Below, piece by piece: positions 35,030 to 43,248 of a stretch of DNA of 64,000 nucleotides (position 1 is its first letter; every line of letters starts with the position of its first letter). Below the pieces are notes generated by a model. The model saw only the letters and a list, made by a program, of their open reading frames with translations, did not search any database and was not told the origin of the DNA. The stretch spans positions 416,768 to 480,767 of the forward strand of contig NZ_QNRH01000004.1 in assembly GCF_003314995.1 (NCBI RefSeq), written 5' to 3'. This stretch comes from Pseudochrobactrum asaccharolyticum. Its GTDB lineage: Bacteria; Pseudomonadota; Alphaproteobacteria; Rhizobiales; Rhizobiaceae. Made by a program: the position numbers and the translations under genes.

Positions 35030-35707
35030 ATGAATAAAACCGAAGATGAGTTCATTGCATATCCGTCATTGCCTCAACCGGAGAAAGACTTATCCGGTGA
35101 GGAGCGGCTGAAAACTGCGATCAGACAAGCAAAAACCGCACAGGCGGATCGTCTGGACAGTATTTCGGATATAAGAGAAACCGATATTGCTCGGCTTGAA
35201 TTGCTGTTGCAGGATTTACAACCGGTTTTTGATGTGGTGCCAGCGACAGACGAGCAATGGGATTTTTGTCTCAATAGGGGAATGCAGCCACGGCTTTGGC
35301 TGGATGCCAGTGCTTTTATTATGGTTGGTCGTGACCGCCGCAGTTACCGTTTCGTCCGTGATACGCGGTTGGGACGGATCATTCTGTCGGAAAATAAAGA
35401 CATCAAGGTCATCTCTGATGCGGTGACACGCTATATTGCATCACGCATTTTGGAGCGTGAGCGGTTAATGGATGATCTGCCACTTCAGCCTGCCGAACAG
35501 GCAGGGCAGCAAGTGGCTGCATCTGAACCGGCGGTAGAACCGCGCGTAACAGCAGAATCAACAAACAATGCTTTGCCTGCTAAACTTCTATGGTTTGCAG
35601 GCGGTGCATTGCTCGGCTGTTTAGTGCTGATTACGGTCTTGCACCTTTACGGCGTTACTCTGCCGTTTCTGTGGAAAGTGATGCCGCACCAGAGCATAAT
35701 TCCTTAA
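35030..35707 (+). CDS. Membrane-anchored protein of unknown function
   Basis: The 225-residue product has an acidic N-terminus and a soluble region (about 20-155) with EQWDFCLNRG, LWLDASAFIMVGRDRRSYRFVRDTR-like content. An Ala/Glu/Pro linker follows, then one transmembrane segment (about 184-208, LLWFAGGALLGCLVLITVLHL) and a short tail. I do not recognise the family; the orientation is probably cytoplasmic domain in. The last residues (HQSIIP) and the stop codon fall inside the palindromic repeat beginning at 35691, so the original C-terminus may have been replaced. Confidence 0.75.
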   Translation: MNKTEDEFIAYPSLPQPEKDLSGEERLKTAIRQAKTAQADRLDSISDIRETDIARLELLLQDLQPVFDVVPATDEQWDFCLNRGMQPRLWLDASAFIMVGRDRRSYRFVRDTRLGRIILSENKDIKVISDAVTRYIASRILERERLMDDLPLQPAEQAGQQVAASEPAVEPRVTAESTNNALPAKLLWFAGGALLGCLVLITVLHLYGVTLPFLWKVMPHQSIIP

Positions 35708-35795
35708 ACTTGGATCAGTTTAAGGTGAAATTATGCTCTAATTTTAAAGTGTTAGAGCGACCTTTGTGTGCCAAGACTGGCACACGGCGCTCTAA
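35691..35795. repeat. RIME-like 105-bp double palindrome, copy B
   Basis: The element has palindrome 1 (AGAGCATAATT, CTTAAACT, GGATC, AGTTTAAG, AATTATGCTCT) and palindrome 2 (TTAGAGCG, TGTGCC, GGCACA, CGCTCTAA) joined by a short AT spacer. It is about 95% identical to 37955-38059. Two large palindromes in about 105 bp is the described architecture of rhizobial RIME and Brucella RS elements. Confidence 0.9.
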
Positions 35796-36756
35796 TTTGC
35801 GGTGCAGCTTTGCCAAGCATCAGTTCCTGATCTGCAAGCAAGGCCACTTCATTGCTTTCATTGGTAAAACCATATTGCTGCCAATGACATTTCCAGCTTT
35901 GCGGCTGCCTGAGAGCCTCAATAGAAAACATATTATAACGTGCCGGTGGCTTACGCCCTTCCTGACCAGGTGCATAGGGAGCCTGACTGGCCGATGGCAC
36001 GCAGATTACCGGAACTGCACCATTAGGCGCAGCAATTTCATAATGCGTAGCCAGATGGGTGTGACCGTGGAGCACCAGCTCTGCACCGACTTCACGGATT
36101 ACTTTCTGGAAGCGGGCAATACCAAACAGGCGCTTATAAGCGGGTGTTGCATTACGTATTGGCGGATGGTGAATCAGAATAACGCGGCACAAACCTTGCT
36201 CGCCGGTTTCCTGTAGGATTTTTTTAAGCCGTTCCGCCTGTGCCGGCAGAAAATCACCGCTGGCCATAAAAGGGCCGGTCGCACGCGCTGAGCTGACGCC
36301 GATAATAGCAACGCCGTCACGCACCCGTAAATAAGGGAATTGCGGTCGTTTTTCGTGATTGTCGATGCCGTCACCGCGCATCCACGGTTCCCACTTGCAG
36401 CAGCTTTTGTTCAGCGCACCCGGTACATAAGCATCATGATTGCCGGGCACAAAGGAAACGTCCTGCTGGTCACCCAGTTGCTTCAGCCATTCATAGCCGT
36501 TGTCAATTTCCAGATTAAGCGCGAGGTTTACCAGATCGCCGGTCACGGCAATATGGTCAGGCTTTTTACTTTTCAGATCTTTAATCAGGCTTTCAAGTAC
36601 CCAGTCATGCATCGCACCTTTGCGGTGGCGCTTCCAGTTAATATAGCCGGTGATGCGTTTGGAGGCCAGTTCACGCAGGCGTACCTGCGGTAAAGGTGAC
36701 AGATGAATGTCTGATATATGGGCAAGTCTGAACATTGGCGAAGATTTAGCCTTCAT
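35752..36756 (-). CDS. Calcineurin-like metallophosphoesterase
   Basis: The 334-residue protein carries all five metallophosphatase motifs: HISDIHL, VTGDLVN, PGNHDAY, HHPP and LHGHTHLATH. It has no signal peptide or membrane segment. The substrate is unknown; related alphaproteobacterial proteins are annotated only as phosphoesterases. The final 13 residues (RAPCASLGTQRSL) and the stop codon are encoded by palindrome 2 of the repeat at 35691-35795, so the tail is repeat-derived. It is convergent with the unknown membrane protein gene. Confidence 0.92.
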   Translation of the reverse strand: MKAKSSPMFRLAHISDIHLSPLPQVRLRELASKRITGYINWKRHRKGAMHDWVLESLIKDLKSKKPDHIAVTGDLVNLALNLEIDNGYEWLKQLGDQQDVSFVPGNHDAYVPGALNKSCCKWEPWMRGDGIDNHEKRPQFPYLRVRDGVAIIGVSSARATGPFMASGDFLPAQAERLKKILQETGEQGLCRVILIHHPPIRNATPAYKRLFGIARFQKVIREVGAELVLHGHTHLATHYEIAAPNGAVPVICVPSASQAPYAPGQEGRKPPARYNMFSIEALRQPQSWKCHWQQYGFTNESNEVALLADQELMLGKAAPQIRAPCASLGTQRSL

Positions 36757-36924
36757 AGCAGCATAGTCAATGGAAAAGCATGCATGCAGAGAATGAAAAT
36801 GCCTGTAGCTTGTTCATATAGTATCGACTCCTGTTGAAAACAAATCGGCCTGTATGGCAAGTTTGTTTTGCGTTTCAGAGCAATTTCCGGTCTGACTACA
36901 GGACTGCATTATCCGGAAAATTCG

Positions 36925-37380
36925 ATGAAATTTAAAAGCTGGCTGTTCCATATTTATTTTTTGCTGCGCCGTCCTATGACTTTGGGTGTGCGTGCTGTTG
37001 TGCTGGACGAAGAGGCGCAAAGCGTTTTTCTCGTGCGCCATACCTATGTTAAAGGCTGGCATTTGCCGGGTGGTGGTGTGGAGCGCGGAGAAACATTTAT
37101 GCAGGCGCTGATTAAGGAGCTGTGCGAGGAGGGGCATATTGAGCTGACAGCACCACCGCAACTCTTTGGCTTGTATAAAAATGCGCATGTTACAAACCGC
37201 GATCATGTCGCGCTTTATATTTGCCGTGCATTCAGACAGCTGAAACCACGTATGCCAGATCGGGAAATTGCGGAAGCCTGCTTTTTTCCGCTGAACGACT
37301 TGCCTGAGGGCGTGACACAGGCCACGATGCGCCGGTTGCAAGAAGTTGCCACCCAGACCTCGCCGGATGAATTATGGTGA
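36925..37380 (+). CDS. Nudix hydrolase
   Basis: The 151-residue product starts [17 protein letters not shown] at the ATG after CGGAAAATTC. An upstream ATG at 36868 would add 19 residues with no family match. The Nudix box is [24 protein letters not shown]: the REUXEE core has K for R (KELCEE), a conservative change. It hydrolyses a nucleoside-diphosphate derivative; the substrate is unknown. A gamma carbonic anhydrase follows 31 bases later on the same strand. Confidence 0.88.
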   Translation: MKFKSWLFHIYFLLRRPMTLGVRAVVLDEEAQSVFLVRHTYVKGWHLPGGGVERGETFMQALIKELCEEGHIELTAPPQLFGLYKNAHVTNRDHVALYICRAFRQLKPRMPDREIAEACFFPLNDLPEGVTQATMRRLQEVATQTSPDELW

Positions 37381-37411
37381 GACGATTATAGCGATTGAGG
37401 AGAAGTGCCTG

Positions 37412-37942
37412 ATGCCGGTCTATGTTCTTGATGGTCACAGCCCGCAATTTGATCACCGTGCCAGCAACTGGGTCGCTCCGGATGCCACGCTGATCGGTAA
37501 AGTACGGTTAGGCGAGAATGCAGGGATCTGGTTCGGCGTTATTGCCCGTGGCGATAATGAGCTGATTCACATCGGCAAGGACAGCAATGTGCAGGAGCAT
37601 GTTGTTCTGCACACGGATATGGGCTTTCCGCTGACAATTGGTGAAGGCTGCACAATCGGGCATCGTGCGATGCTGCATGGCTGCACCATTGGTGAAAACA
37701 GCCTGATCGGTATTGGCGCGATTATTCTCAATGGCGCAAAAATTGGTAAGAACTCACTGGTCGGTGCCGGTGCACTGGTGACCGAGGGCAAAGAGTTTCC
37801 GGATAATTCACTGATTGTCGGTTCTCCGGCCAAGGTTGTCCGCGAACTTTCTACCGAGCAGATTGAGAAATTGCGCTTGTCAGCACAAAATTACGTGGCC
37901 AATGGTCGCCGTTATCAGCGCGGACTAGAAGTTGCTCCTTAA
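37412..37942 (+). CDS. Gamma carbonic anhydrase family protein
   Basis: The 176-residue left-handed beta-helix protein has hexapeptide repeats (for example [19 protein letters not shown]) and the three-His metal site from VVLHTD, IGHRAML and LHGCTIG. A helix closes the C-terminus ([16 protein letters not shown]). The family includes gamma carbonic anhydrases and acyl-transferase-like relatives (PaaY, YrdA), so CO2 hydration is not proven. The ATG at 37412 follows GAGGAGAAG; the frame open to 37346 is an artefact of overlap with the Nudix gene end. Confidence 0.93.
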   Translation: MPVYVLDGHSPQFDHRASNWVAPDATLIGKVRLGENAGIWFGVIARGDNELIHIGKDSNVQEHVVLHTDMGFPLTIGEGCTIGHRAMLHGCTIGENSLIGIGAIILNGAKIGKNSLVGAGALVTEGKEFPDNSLIVGSPAKVVRELSTEQIEKLRLSAQNYVANGRRYQRGLEVAP

Positions 37943-37954
37943 AATTAGTTACCC

Positions 37955-38059
37955 AGAGCATAATTCCTTAAACTTGGATCAGTTTAAGGTGAAATTATGC
38001 TCTAAATTTAAAGTGTTAGAGCGACCTTTGTGTGCCAACTATGGCACACGGCGCTCTAG
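37955..38059. repeat. RIME-like 105-bp double palindrome, copy C
   Basis: This differs from copy B at only about five positions. It separates two convergent genes, and its end encodes ALERRVP, the C-terminal tail of the cysteine protease gene. Confidence 0.9.
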
Positions 38060-38731
38060 TGCCGATGTCGGAATATCGCTCAGCAGCATCTGCGGCGCAT
38101 TATGGATATCAACCCACTGGCCGGTATGACGGGCCGACTGACGCTTCAGATAGGTGTAATCGGTCTGATTCCAGTTTTTGACGCTGTCTTCCAAGTTGTC
38201 GAGAATGAAGTCGCCACGGTCTGTGCGGACTGTCAGCACGGCATGGCCTTCGCCATTGTTCTGGCGCACAACAGTGATCAGCAGGGTGTTGACCGGAAAA
38301 CCGGCATTGATCAGCATACGGCGCTTGAGCAGAACATAATCCTCACAGTCACCATATTGGGTCGGGTAAGACCAAACCTCTTCCTTGCCCCACATTTCCA
38401 TATCGGTGCGTGGCATAATAGCGGTGTTTACCTGTGCATTGACCTGAACGATCTTATTCCACAGACCCTGTGTAAGTTTCAGGGGGGCTTCGTTACGGCT
38501 GGTCTGGTTACATTCTTTTTTATACTGCTTGCAAAAATCGTAATGGCCAACAGGCTGGCTTGTGCGGCCACCGGTTTGCATCCACGGATTAGCGTTCTGT
38601 CCGGCCTGACTGGCCGTTGTACCAAATACGCTTCCGAACACTGTCATTGTAAGCAGCAGAGTTGCGGCGGCCAGCTTATGCTTTGCTGTTTTGCCATGCG
38701 CACTCTTTTTATGTGCTGTCTTGTTATACAT
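38039..38731 (-). CDS. Transglutaminase-like periplasmic cysteine protease (BTLCP/LapG-like)
   Basis: The 230-residue product starts MYNKTAHKK after AAGGAG and has a long signal peptide (basic, then a hydrophobic core AAATLLLTMTVFG, cleavage near ASQAGQ). The catalytic triad of the BTLCP family is visible: Cys in YGDCEDYVLLKR, His in GEGHAVLTVR and Asp in ILDNLEDS. LapG, the best known member, cleaves surface adhesins under c-di-GMP control. No LapD or large adhesin gene is in view, though a PilZ gene is 0.7 kb away. The C-terminal tail comes from the repeat at 37955-38059. An ATG nine codons upstream is less likely. Confidence 0.9.
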   Translation of the reverse strand: MYNKTAHKKSAHGKTAKHKLAAATLLLTMTVFGSVFGTTASQAGQNANPWMQTGGRTSQPVGHYDFCKQYKKECNQTSRNEAPLKLTQGLWNKIVQVNAQVNTAIMPRTDMEMWGKEEVWSYPTQYGDCEDYVLLKRRMLINAGFPVNTLLITVVRQNNGEGHAVLTVRTDRGDFILDNLEDSVKNWNQTDYTYLKRQSARHTGQWVDIHNAPQMLLSDIPTSALERRVP

Positions 38732-38921
38732 TGTGACGCTCCTTGTTGAGAGCACCATGGCAGTCAGAAATTGATACTATCCAAAGGGATATGCATAAGA
38801 CAAAGTAAACACGAAGGTGAGTTTTCGTAAACCTTAACTACCTGTGAAATCAGTGTTTTAACGAAAATTAGTACTTACTATACGCAAAATTCATGCAGGT
38901 TTCAGTTGTGTGAAAGCTTGA

Positions 38922-38990
38922 GGTTAACAGAGCGTTGTGCAGTTAACAGCGGGTTGAAATTGCTGAGATGTCCACAGGTGCTGGTTAACA
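38922..38990. promoter_or_regulatory. Cluster of GTTAAC sites with one near-CtrA box
   Basis: Three GTTAACAG motifs lie at about 38922, 38942 and 38983 and a fourth near 39301. The second reads TTAA-CAGCGGG-TTGA (38943-38957), one base from TTAA-N7-TTAA and with the same spacer as the site before omp. The rest of 38732-39419 shows no gene. Confidence 0.35.
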
Positions 38991-39419
38991 GGCCATGTAA
39001 ACTCTGCGCTTGCTGATAAGCTTATATTTACCTCACCACTTTGGCTTCAGAAAAATTTAAGAAAATTATTTTCAGCCTTTGCTAACTATAGAAAGCAATG
39101 CATTGCGGCTGTGGATTAAATTTTGCTGAAATTGCGGATGATTATGCAGTTTCTGCCTTTTTTAAGAGGTTGGGTCTTTATCAAAAAGGGCTGAGAATCG
39201 CTGAAATTGTGCTGATTTGCTTGTTCACAAGGCAAAATCCGCATTTCAGAAGCTATGGCCGCATAAAATGAAGAGCTGAAAGTGCTTATCTACGCTGAAT
39301 GTTAACAGCGTAGAGCATGAGAAGAATACAGGTGGATTCATCTGATGCCCGCGTGAGTTCACCAGAGCGATATACGACAGCTAATTAATTGAAAATAGGA
39401 CGCCGGAAGAGATGCGGTC

Positions 39420-40052
39420 TTAATTTCTCGGCAAATCGGTTTGCAGAACGAGAAATTCAATACCGATGCCGTCGTCGAAATGGCGCATAACTTTTGCCTG
39501 ACTATTGCCGAGCGTTACGATACTGCGCAGAGGCGGGCGCAAAGCCGTTTCCACCGCTGCACCGGACAGAGACAGATCGAGAATTTTACAGGCATGCTGA
39601 GAGCCGTCGCTGAGCGTTAAAACCGCATCGGAACGTGCCGGTGTGTGACGGGTGTGACGTCTTTGCTCTGCATCTTTTTGATCGGCATGCTGGCTCAGCC
39701 ATTTAATCTTTGTCAGCAGCTTCTTCTTCTGATGTTCGCTATGCTGCAATTGCAGGCTGAAATCATCGCGATGAATATTGATGATGGTGCCTTCGATACG
39801 TCCGAGATTCTCAATATAAGCGATAATATGTTCATCCGGCTGAAGCGCAGCCTCATCACCTGTCACGCCGAGATCGGCATTGTTGGCAGAGATACGCCAT
39901 AATCTGCACGTATATTCACTGCCATCGGTACGCATAAAGCGACCATTCAGCGGTGTTTTTAAAGTCAGTCTGATCGTTGCACCGGATTGCTCCGCTGTCT
40001 TGGCAGGCGATGTTTCTGATGCGTGCGAAGATGCAGGTGTTTGTGCCGTCAT
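39420..40052 (-). CDS. PilZ domain protein
   Basis: The 210-residue protein has a C-terminal PilZ domain (about 130-207) with the c-di-GMP motifs RRHTRHTPA (RxxxR) and DLSLSGAAVE (D/NxSxxG). An N-terminal region (about 25-110) looks like a degenerate PilZ-type barrel without the binding motif (GEL-like CRLWRISANN). No membrane segment is visible. It is probably a c-di-GMP effector. A PAS-domain gene lies upstream on the same strand, a pairing seen in rhizobia. Confidence 0.88.
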   Translation of the reverse strand: MTAQTPASSHASETSPAKTAEQSGATIRLTLKTPLNGRFMRTDGSEYTCRLWRISANNADLGVTGDEAALQPDEHIIAYIENLGRIEGTIINIHRDDFSLQLQHSEHQKKKLLTKIKWLSQHADQKDAEQRRHTRHTPARSDAVLTLSDGSQHACKILDLSLSGAAVETALRPPLRSIVTLGNSQAKVMRHFDDGIGIEFLVLQTDLPRN

Positions 40053-40090
40053 ATGACTGAAATGTGCCTCTGAATGATTCTGTAAGTACC

Positions 40091-40124
40091 AAAGCCGGTG
40101 CGAACAATGTCACCGGCTTTTTTA
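40091..40124. terminator. Hairpin between the PAS and PilZ genes
   Basis: Stem AAAGCCGGTG with CACCGGCTTT and a 10-base loop. The T-tract (TTTTTT) lies on the plus-strand side, so it best terminates plus-strand RNA; on the minus strand it is a weak terminator for the PAS gene. Confidence 0.6.
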
Positions 40125-40244
40125 ATATGCTATAGTAATTTTCACCATCAGGCCAGTAAAAGTTTATTTTATATTAGTTATACTTGATGGTGTTGGTTTT
40201 GGCACTGTTTTCTGCTGTTTATCCCTGCATATACTGTGATCAGA

Positions 40245-41183
40245 TCAGTTTTTGTCTTTGCCGCCGGTGATCACCTTGAGATGTGCTGTTTTTGATGTTG
40301 TTTGAACAGCTTCGCTTTGTGGTGCAGCGGGATGAATACTTTTGATCAGATCGGCAACGGTCAGCGGGGCAGGGCTGCTAACAGGGGCAGACCGCACAGA
40401 ATGCTGAGCGGTATCAGACGAACGGGCGGAAGGCATAAGCGCTTCAATCTGCGGCAGGAGCGCTCTGGCAAAAGCTGTATCGGCAACGGCACTGTCATAT
40501 GAAAAGGCTTCGCCCGTTGATGTCAGGTTTGTGGCGACCAAGGGGACGTTTTCCTGCGTCGGATTTGTTTGCGCAACAGGTGATAATTCATGATGGCGAT
40601 CGAGTAGAACCTGGAGAACAGATTTCATGCCTTTTGCTGCCTGAAGACTGTCGGCATGCGCAGGGGCTGCGGAAGTCAGTCCCATATAGTTGGAAATCAG
40701 CGGTTCACTACCCAGCCAGAGCGGCTGGTCAAGCGCAACCATACTGCCGATCCATGCCAGTGAACCGTCGCTCTCATGTAATGGTAATAGCAATGTTTCA
40801 AAATGACAGCTTTTTTCGTTCAGTGTCAGGCTGGTATGTTCCAGTCTTAACGGGCGATAGTCCATTCCTGAAAGATGAAGCTGTTCAGCAAGCCATGAGC
40901 GCACATCTTCATGCCAGAGGGAGAGAAAACGTGTATTGCGCAATTCTCGCCCATAGATTGTGCAGAGGCGTGTTCCTGCAAGTCTGAATTGCCATTGTCT
41001 GGCACGCGGAATACCGGCTAATTCGTCGTGAATGATATCTTCATTGTCGCTACGAAGGATAAAGATATTCGGAAGCTTGCCGCTCAAATCGCGCGGGCTG
41101 ATGTCACGACGATCCGGCGCCGCGCGGGTGCCGCGCAACCTGTCCCAATAAGTGAGCAGATCTGCCGTCCAGTCATGTTTCAT
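40245..41183 (-). CDS. PAS domain protein (PAS_5 type)
   Basis: The 312-residue product has an N-terminal PAS_5-like region (about 1-165): LLTYWDRLRGTRAAPDRRDISP, LPNIFIL, FRLAGTRLCTIYGRELRNTRF and the closing HFETLLLPLHES. The C-terminal half is low-complexity Ser/Ala/Pro with no recognised domain. PAS_5 proteins are short sensor-like proteins common in alphaproteobacteria. Neighbouring PilZ suggests signalling. No kinase or output domain is present. Confidence 0.82.
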   Translation of the reverse strand: MKHDWTADLLTYWDRLRGTRAAPDRRDISPRDLSGKLPNIFILRSDNEDIIHDELAGIPRARQWQFRLAGTRLCTIYGRELRNTRFLSLWHEDVRSWLAEQLHLSGMDYRPLRLEHTSLTLNEKSCHFETLLLPLHESDGSLAWIGSMVALDQPLWLGSEPLISNYMGLTSAAPAHADSLQAAKGMKSVLQVLLDRHHELSPVAQTNPTQENVPLVATNLTSTGEAFSYDSAVADTAFARALLPQIEALMPSARSSDTAQHSVRSAPVSSPAPLTVADLIKSIHPAAPQSEAVQTTSKTAHLKVITGGKDKN

Positions 41184-41514
41184 GAGGTGGCGCTTCCTCG
41201 ATTATCCCAAAGATCAGACATTTTCAGCACTCGTCTGCAATGCCGGAACCCGTTTAACATATTGCGCGCGCTTGTCTTTCAGATTGAAACAATGCTTTCG
41301 CGAAACCATTAAAATTTAAAACGCTGCGTAAAAATCCATCACCGGTTGTGGTTTGAATGGCTGATTTTCAGTGTCTTTTGCTGGCAATAATATGCGCACA
41401 TGATTGTAAACAAGCCATGATTATGGCCTGAACATCCACGAACAATAAAAAATATGGTTAACGCTTTGCTTTGATTGCATTAAGAAATTAATTATGTTTA
41501 TATACATTTAGGCA

Positions 41515-41628
41515 TAAGTTGCGGGCTTTTTATAGGGAATGGTCGGCTGCTTTCGATGCCTGAACTCCAGAATTTATATTCGGACCAATGTTGTCCGTTC
41601 ACCGCCTGTCTGACAGGCGGTTTTTTCT
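41515..41628 (+). ncRNA. Candidate small RNA upstream of the rhomboid gene
   Basis: The stretch ends in an intrinsic terminator, CCGCCTGT (41602-41609) with ACAGGCGG (41613-41620), then TTTTTT. Just before it is a small stem CGGAC-CAATGTT-GTCCG (41581-41597). An AT-rich promoter-like region (TTTATATACAT near 41498-41508) is upstream. No open frame with a ribosome site lies between. The terminator cannot serve the divergent PAS gene, so an independent RNA or an attenuated leader of the rhomboid gene is inferred. 41184-41500 shows nothing else. Confidence 0.45.
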
Positions 41629-41760
41629 TGTCTTGATTTGGCTGGGTTCGTACTTCAAAGATCATATAAGCAGTGCGCAGTCAGAGCGGTTCTCCTTTTT
41701 GCTGAGAATGCTTTATCTGTTGTGCTCGCTCTGGCAGATCGCAGTTATGATGAGGAAAAT

Positions 41761-42498
41761 ATGCAGCAACCGGTAAATGATTCCCGCAGCAATAATCATG
41801 GCGGGCAGGGCGGTTCTCAACCGGTCTTTAATATGCCGCCGGTCGTTGTCGCTCTTATCGGTCTGTGCGCAGCAGTTTATATCACACAAGCTTATCTGCT
41901 CAGTGACCAGCAATATATCTGGTTTTTGCTGAACTTTGCTTTCATCCCGCAGCGATTCAGTCTGGCTGGCGGTTTCTTTGATCCTTTTGCATGGCTGACC
42001 GCAGTCACTTATTCATTCATGCATGGTGGTTTTGCGCATCTTGCCGTTAACAGCGTGTGGTTTGCCGCTTTCGGATCGCCTCTCGCAGGGCGGATCGGCA
42101 CGCGCAAATTTCTGTTCTTCTGGATTCTGACATCGATCATTGCTGCCTTTACCCATTACGCATTGTATCCGGACAGTAATATACCGCTTGTCGGGGCATC
42201 CGGCGCGATATCGGGAATGATGGGCGCTGCTGCACGATTTGGTTTTCAGCGGGTGACTTATTACAGCAGGACAGGGCGGGAAGTGCCTGCGTTTGGCGGA
42301 CCGCTGCTTTCTGTTTCGCAAACATTGCAAAATAAAACCGTACTCACCTTTGTTGGCTTCTGGCTGATTATTAACGTGATTACCGGTGTTTATGGTGTTG
42401 CACCGGGAGAATTGTCCGGCATCGCTTGGGAGGCGCATATCGGTGGTTTTGTTGCAGGCTTTTTCGGCATTGCGCTTTTATTGCGTGGTCGCTCCTGA
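41761..42498 (+). CDS. Rhomboid family intramembrane serine protease
   Basis: The 245-residue protein starts MQQPVNDS after GAGGAAAAT. It has six hydrophobic segments, the HxxxN of TM2 in HLAVNSVWFAAFG, the catalytic serine in GASGAISGMMG (TM4) and the catalytic histidine in WEAHIGGFVAGF (TM6). It cleaves transmembrane substrates in the inner membrane; none is known here. The frame stays open upstream to 41638 through a terminator hairpin, which argues against a longer start. Confidence 0.92.
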   Translation: MQQPVNDSRSNNHGGQGGSQPVFNMPPVVVALIGLCAAVYITQAYLLSDQQYIWFLLNFAFIPQRFSLAGGFFDPFAWLTAVTYSFMHGGFAHLAVNSVWFAAFGSPLAGRIGTRKFLFFWILTSIIAAFTHYALYPDSNIPLVGASGAISGMMGAAARFGFQRVTYYSRTGREVPAFGGPLLSVSQTLQNKTVLTFVGFWLIINVITGVYGVAPGELSGIAWEAHIGGFVAGFFGIALLLRGRS

Positions 42499-42736
42499 AT
42501 ATAGCGGAGCGATTTCAGCGTTGCTTGAATCACTGAGGCCGCTTTGTTCTTTGCCTCTATGCGCATTTATGTTTCTGCGTAAATTGTGCTATAGTGCCGG
42601 AGCGGTCTCCGGTACGTAGCCTGCATGTTCAGTATAATTATAATCATTCCGCATTTTTCGTGCCGGTAACTGATCAGATACACAGTCGCTCCTGCGACGG
42701 GGTGAGGTTGTGATTTGTTTTTGTCGGGAGGAAAGA

Positions 42737-43171
42737 ATGACTGTACGCGCAATTCTGGAACAAAAAGGCAGCAGTGTCTTCACTGTGAAAATTGATGCAG
42801 ATCTGGAAACAGCTGCAAAGCTGCTATCCCAACACCGTATCGGTGCTTTGCTGGTTGATGAAGGCAAAGGGAAATATGCAGGGATTCTTTCTGAGCGCGA
42901 TATTGTGCGAGCTTGTGCCAATCATGGCGTACAGGCTTTACAATTGCCGGTATCTAAAGCCATGACGACGAAGGTTCTGCACTGTAATCCTCAGGATACT
43001 GTGCATTATGTGATGGAGATGATGACCCGTCACCGTTTTCGCCATCTGCCGGTGGTCAATGATTCAGGCGATCTTGTCGGGATTATTTCTATTGGTGACG
43101 TGGTTAAGCGTCGTATTGAGCAGGCAGAGCAGGAGACAGCCGAAATTATTCAATATATCGCGACGGCCTGA
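42737..43171 (+). CDS. CBS-domain pair protein
   Basis: The 144-residue product is essentially two CBS domains: about 10-65 (DLETAAKLLSQHRIGALLV, ILSERDIVRA) and 75-135 (MTTKVLHCNPQDTVHYVMEMM, HLPVVNDSGDLVGIISIGDVV). Such stand-alone pairs bind adenine nucleotides and regulate partners, but the partner is unknown. The ATG at 42737 follows GGGAGGAAAG; the frame open from 42710 is not needed. Confidence 0.92.
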   Translation: MTVRAILEQKGSSVFTVKIDADLETAAKLLSQHRIGALLVDEGKGKYAGILSERDIVRACANHGVQALQLPVSKAMTTKVLHCNPQDTVHYVMEMMTRHRFRHLPVVNDSGDLVGIISIGDVVKRRIEQAEQETAEIIQYIATA

Positions 43172-43188
43172 TTTTTATTTGAAAATAA

Positions 43189-43238
43189 AAAGCCCTGCCT
43201 GTGTGATCCGGAGATCATGCAGGCAGGGCTTGTTTTTA
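43189..43238. terminator. Bidirectional terminator between the CBS gene and rlmB
   Basis: A 12-bp stem AAGCCCTGCCTG (43190-43201) with its complement (43220-43231) has T runs on both sides. Confidence 0.92.
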
Positions 43239-43248
43239 TCGCCGGTTA

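Noticed and set aside
34862..38059. CRISPR-like repeats
   Set aside because: The repeats are palindromic, 105 bp and separated by genes; there is no regular spacer array or cas gene.
38985..39125. DnaA-box-like TGTCCACAG and AATCCACA sites suggesting an origin
   Set aside because: There are only two imperfect sites and no dnaA, DUE or other origin genes nearby.
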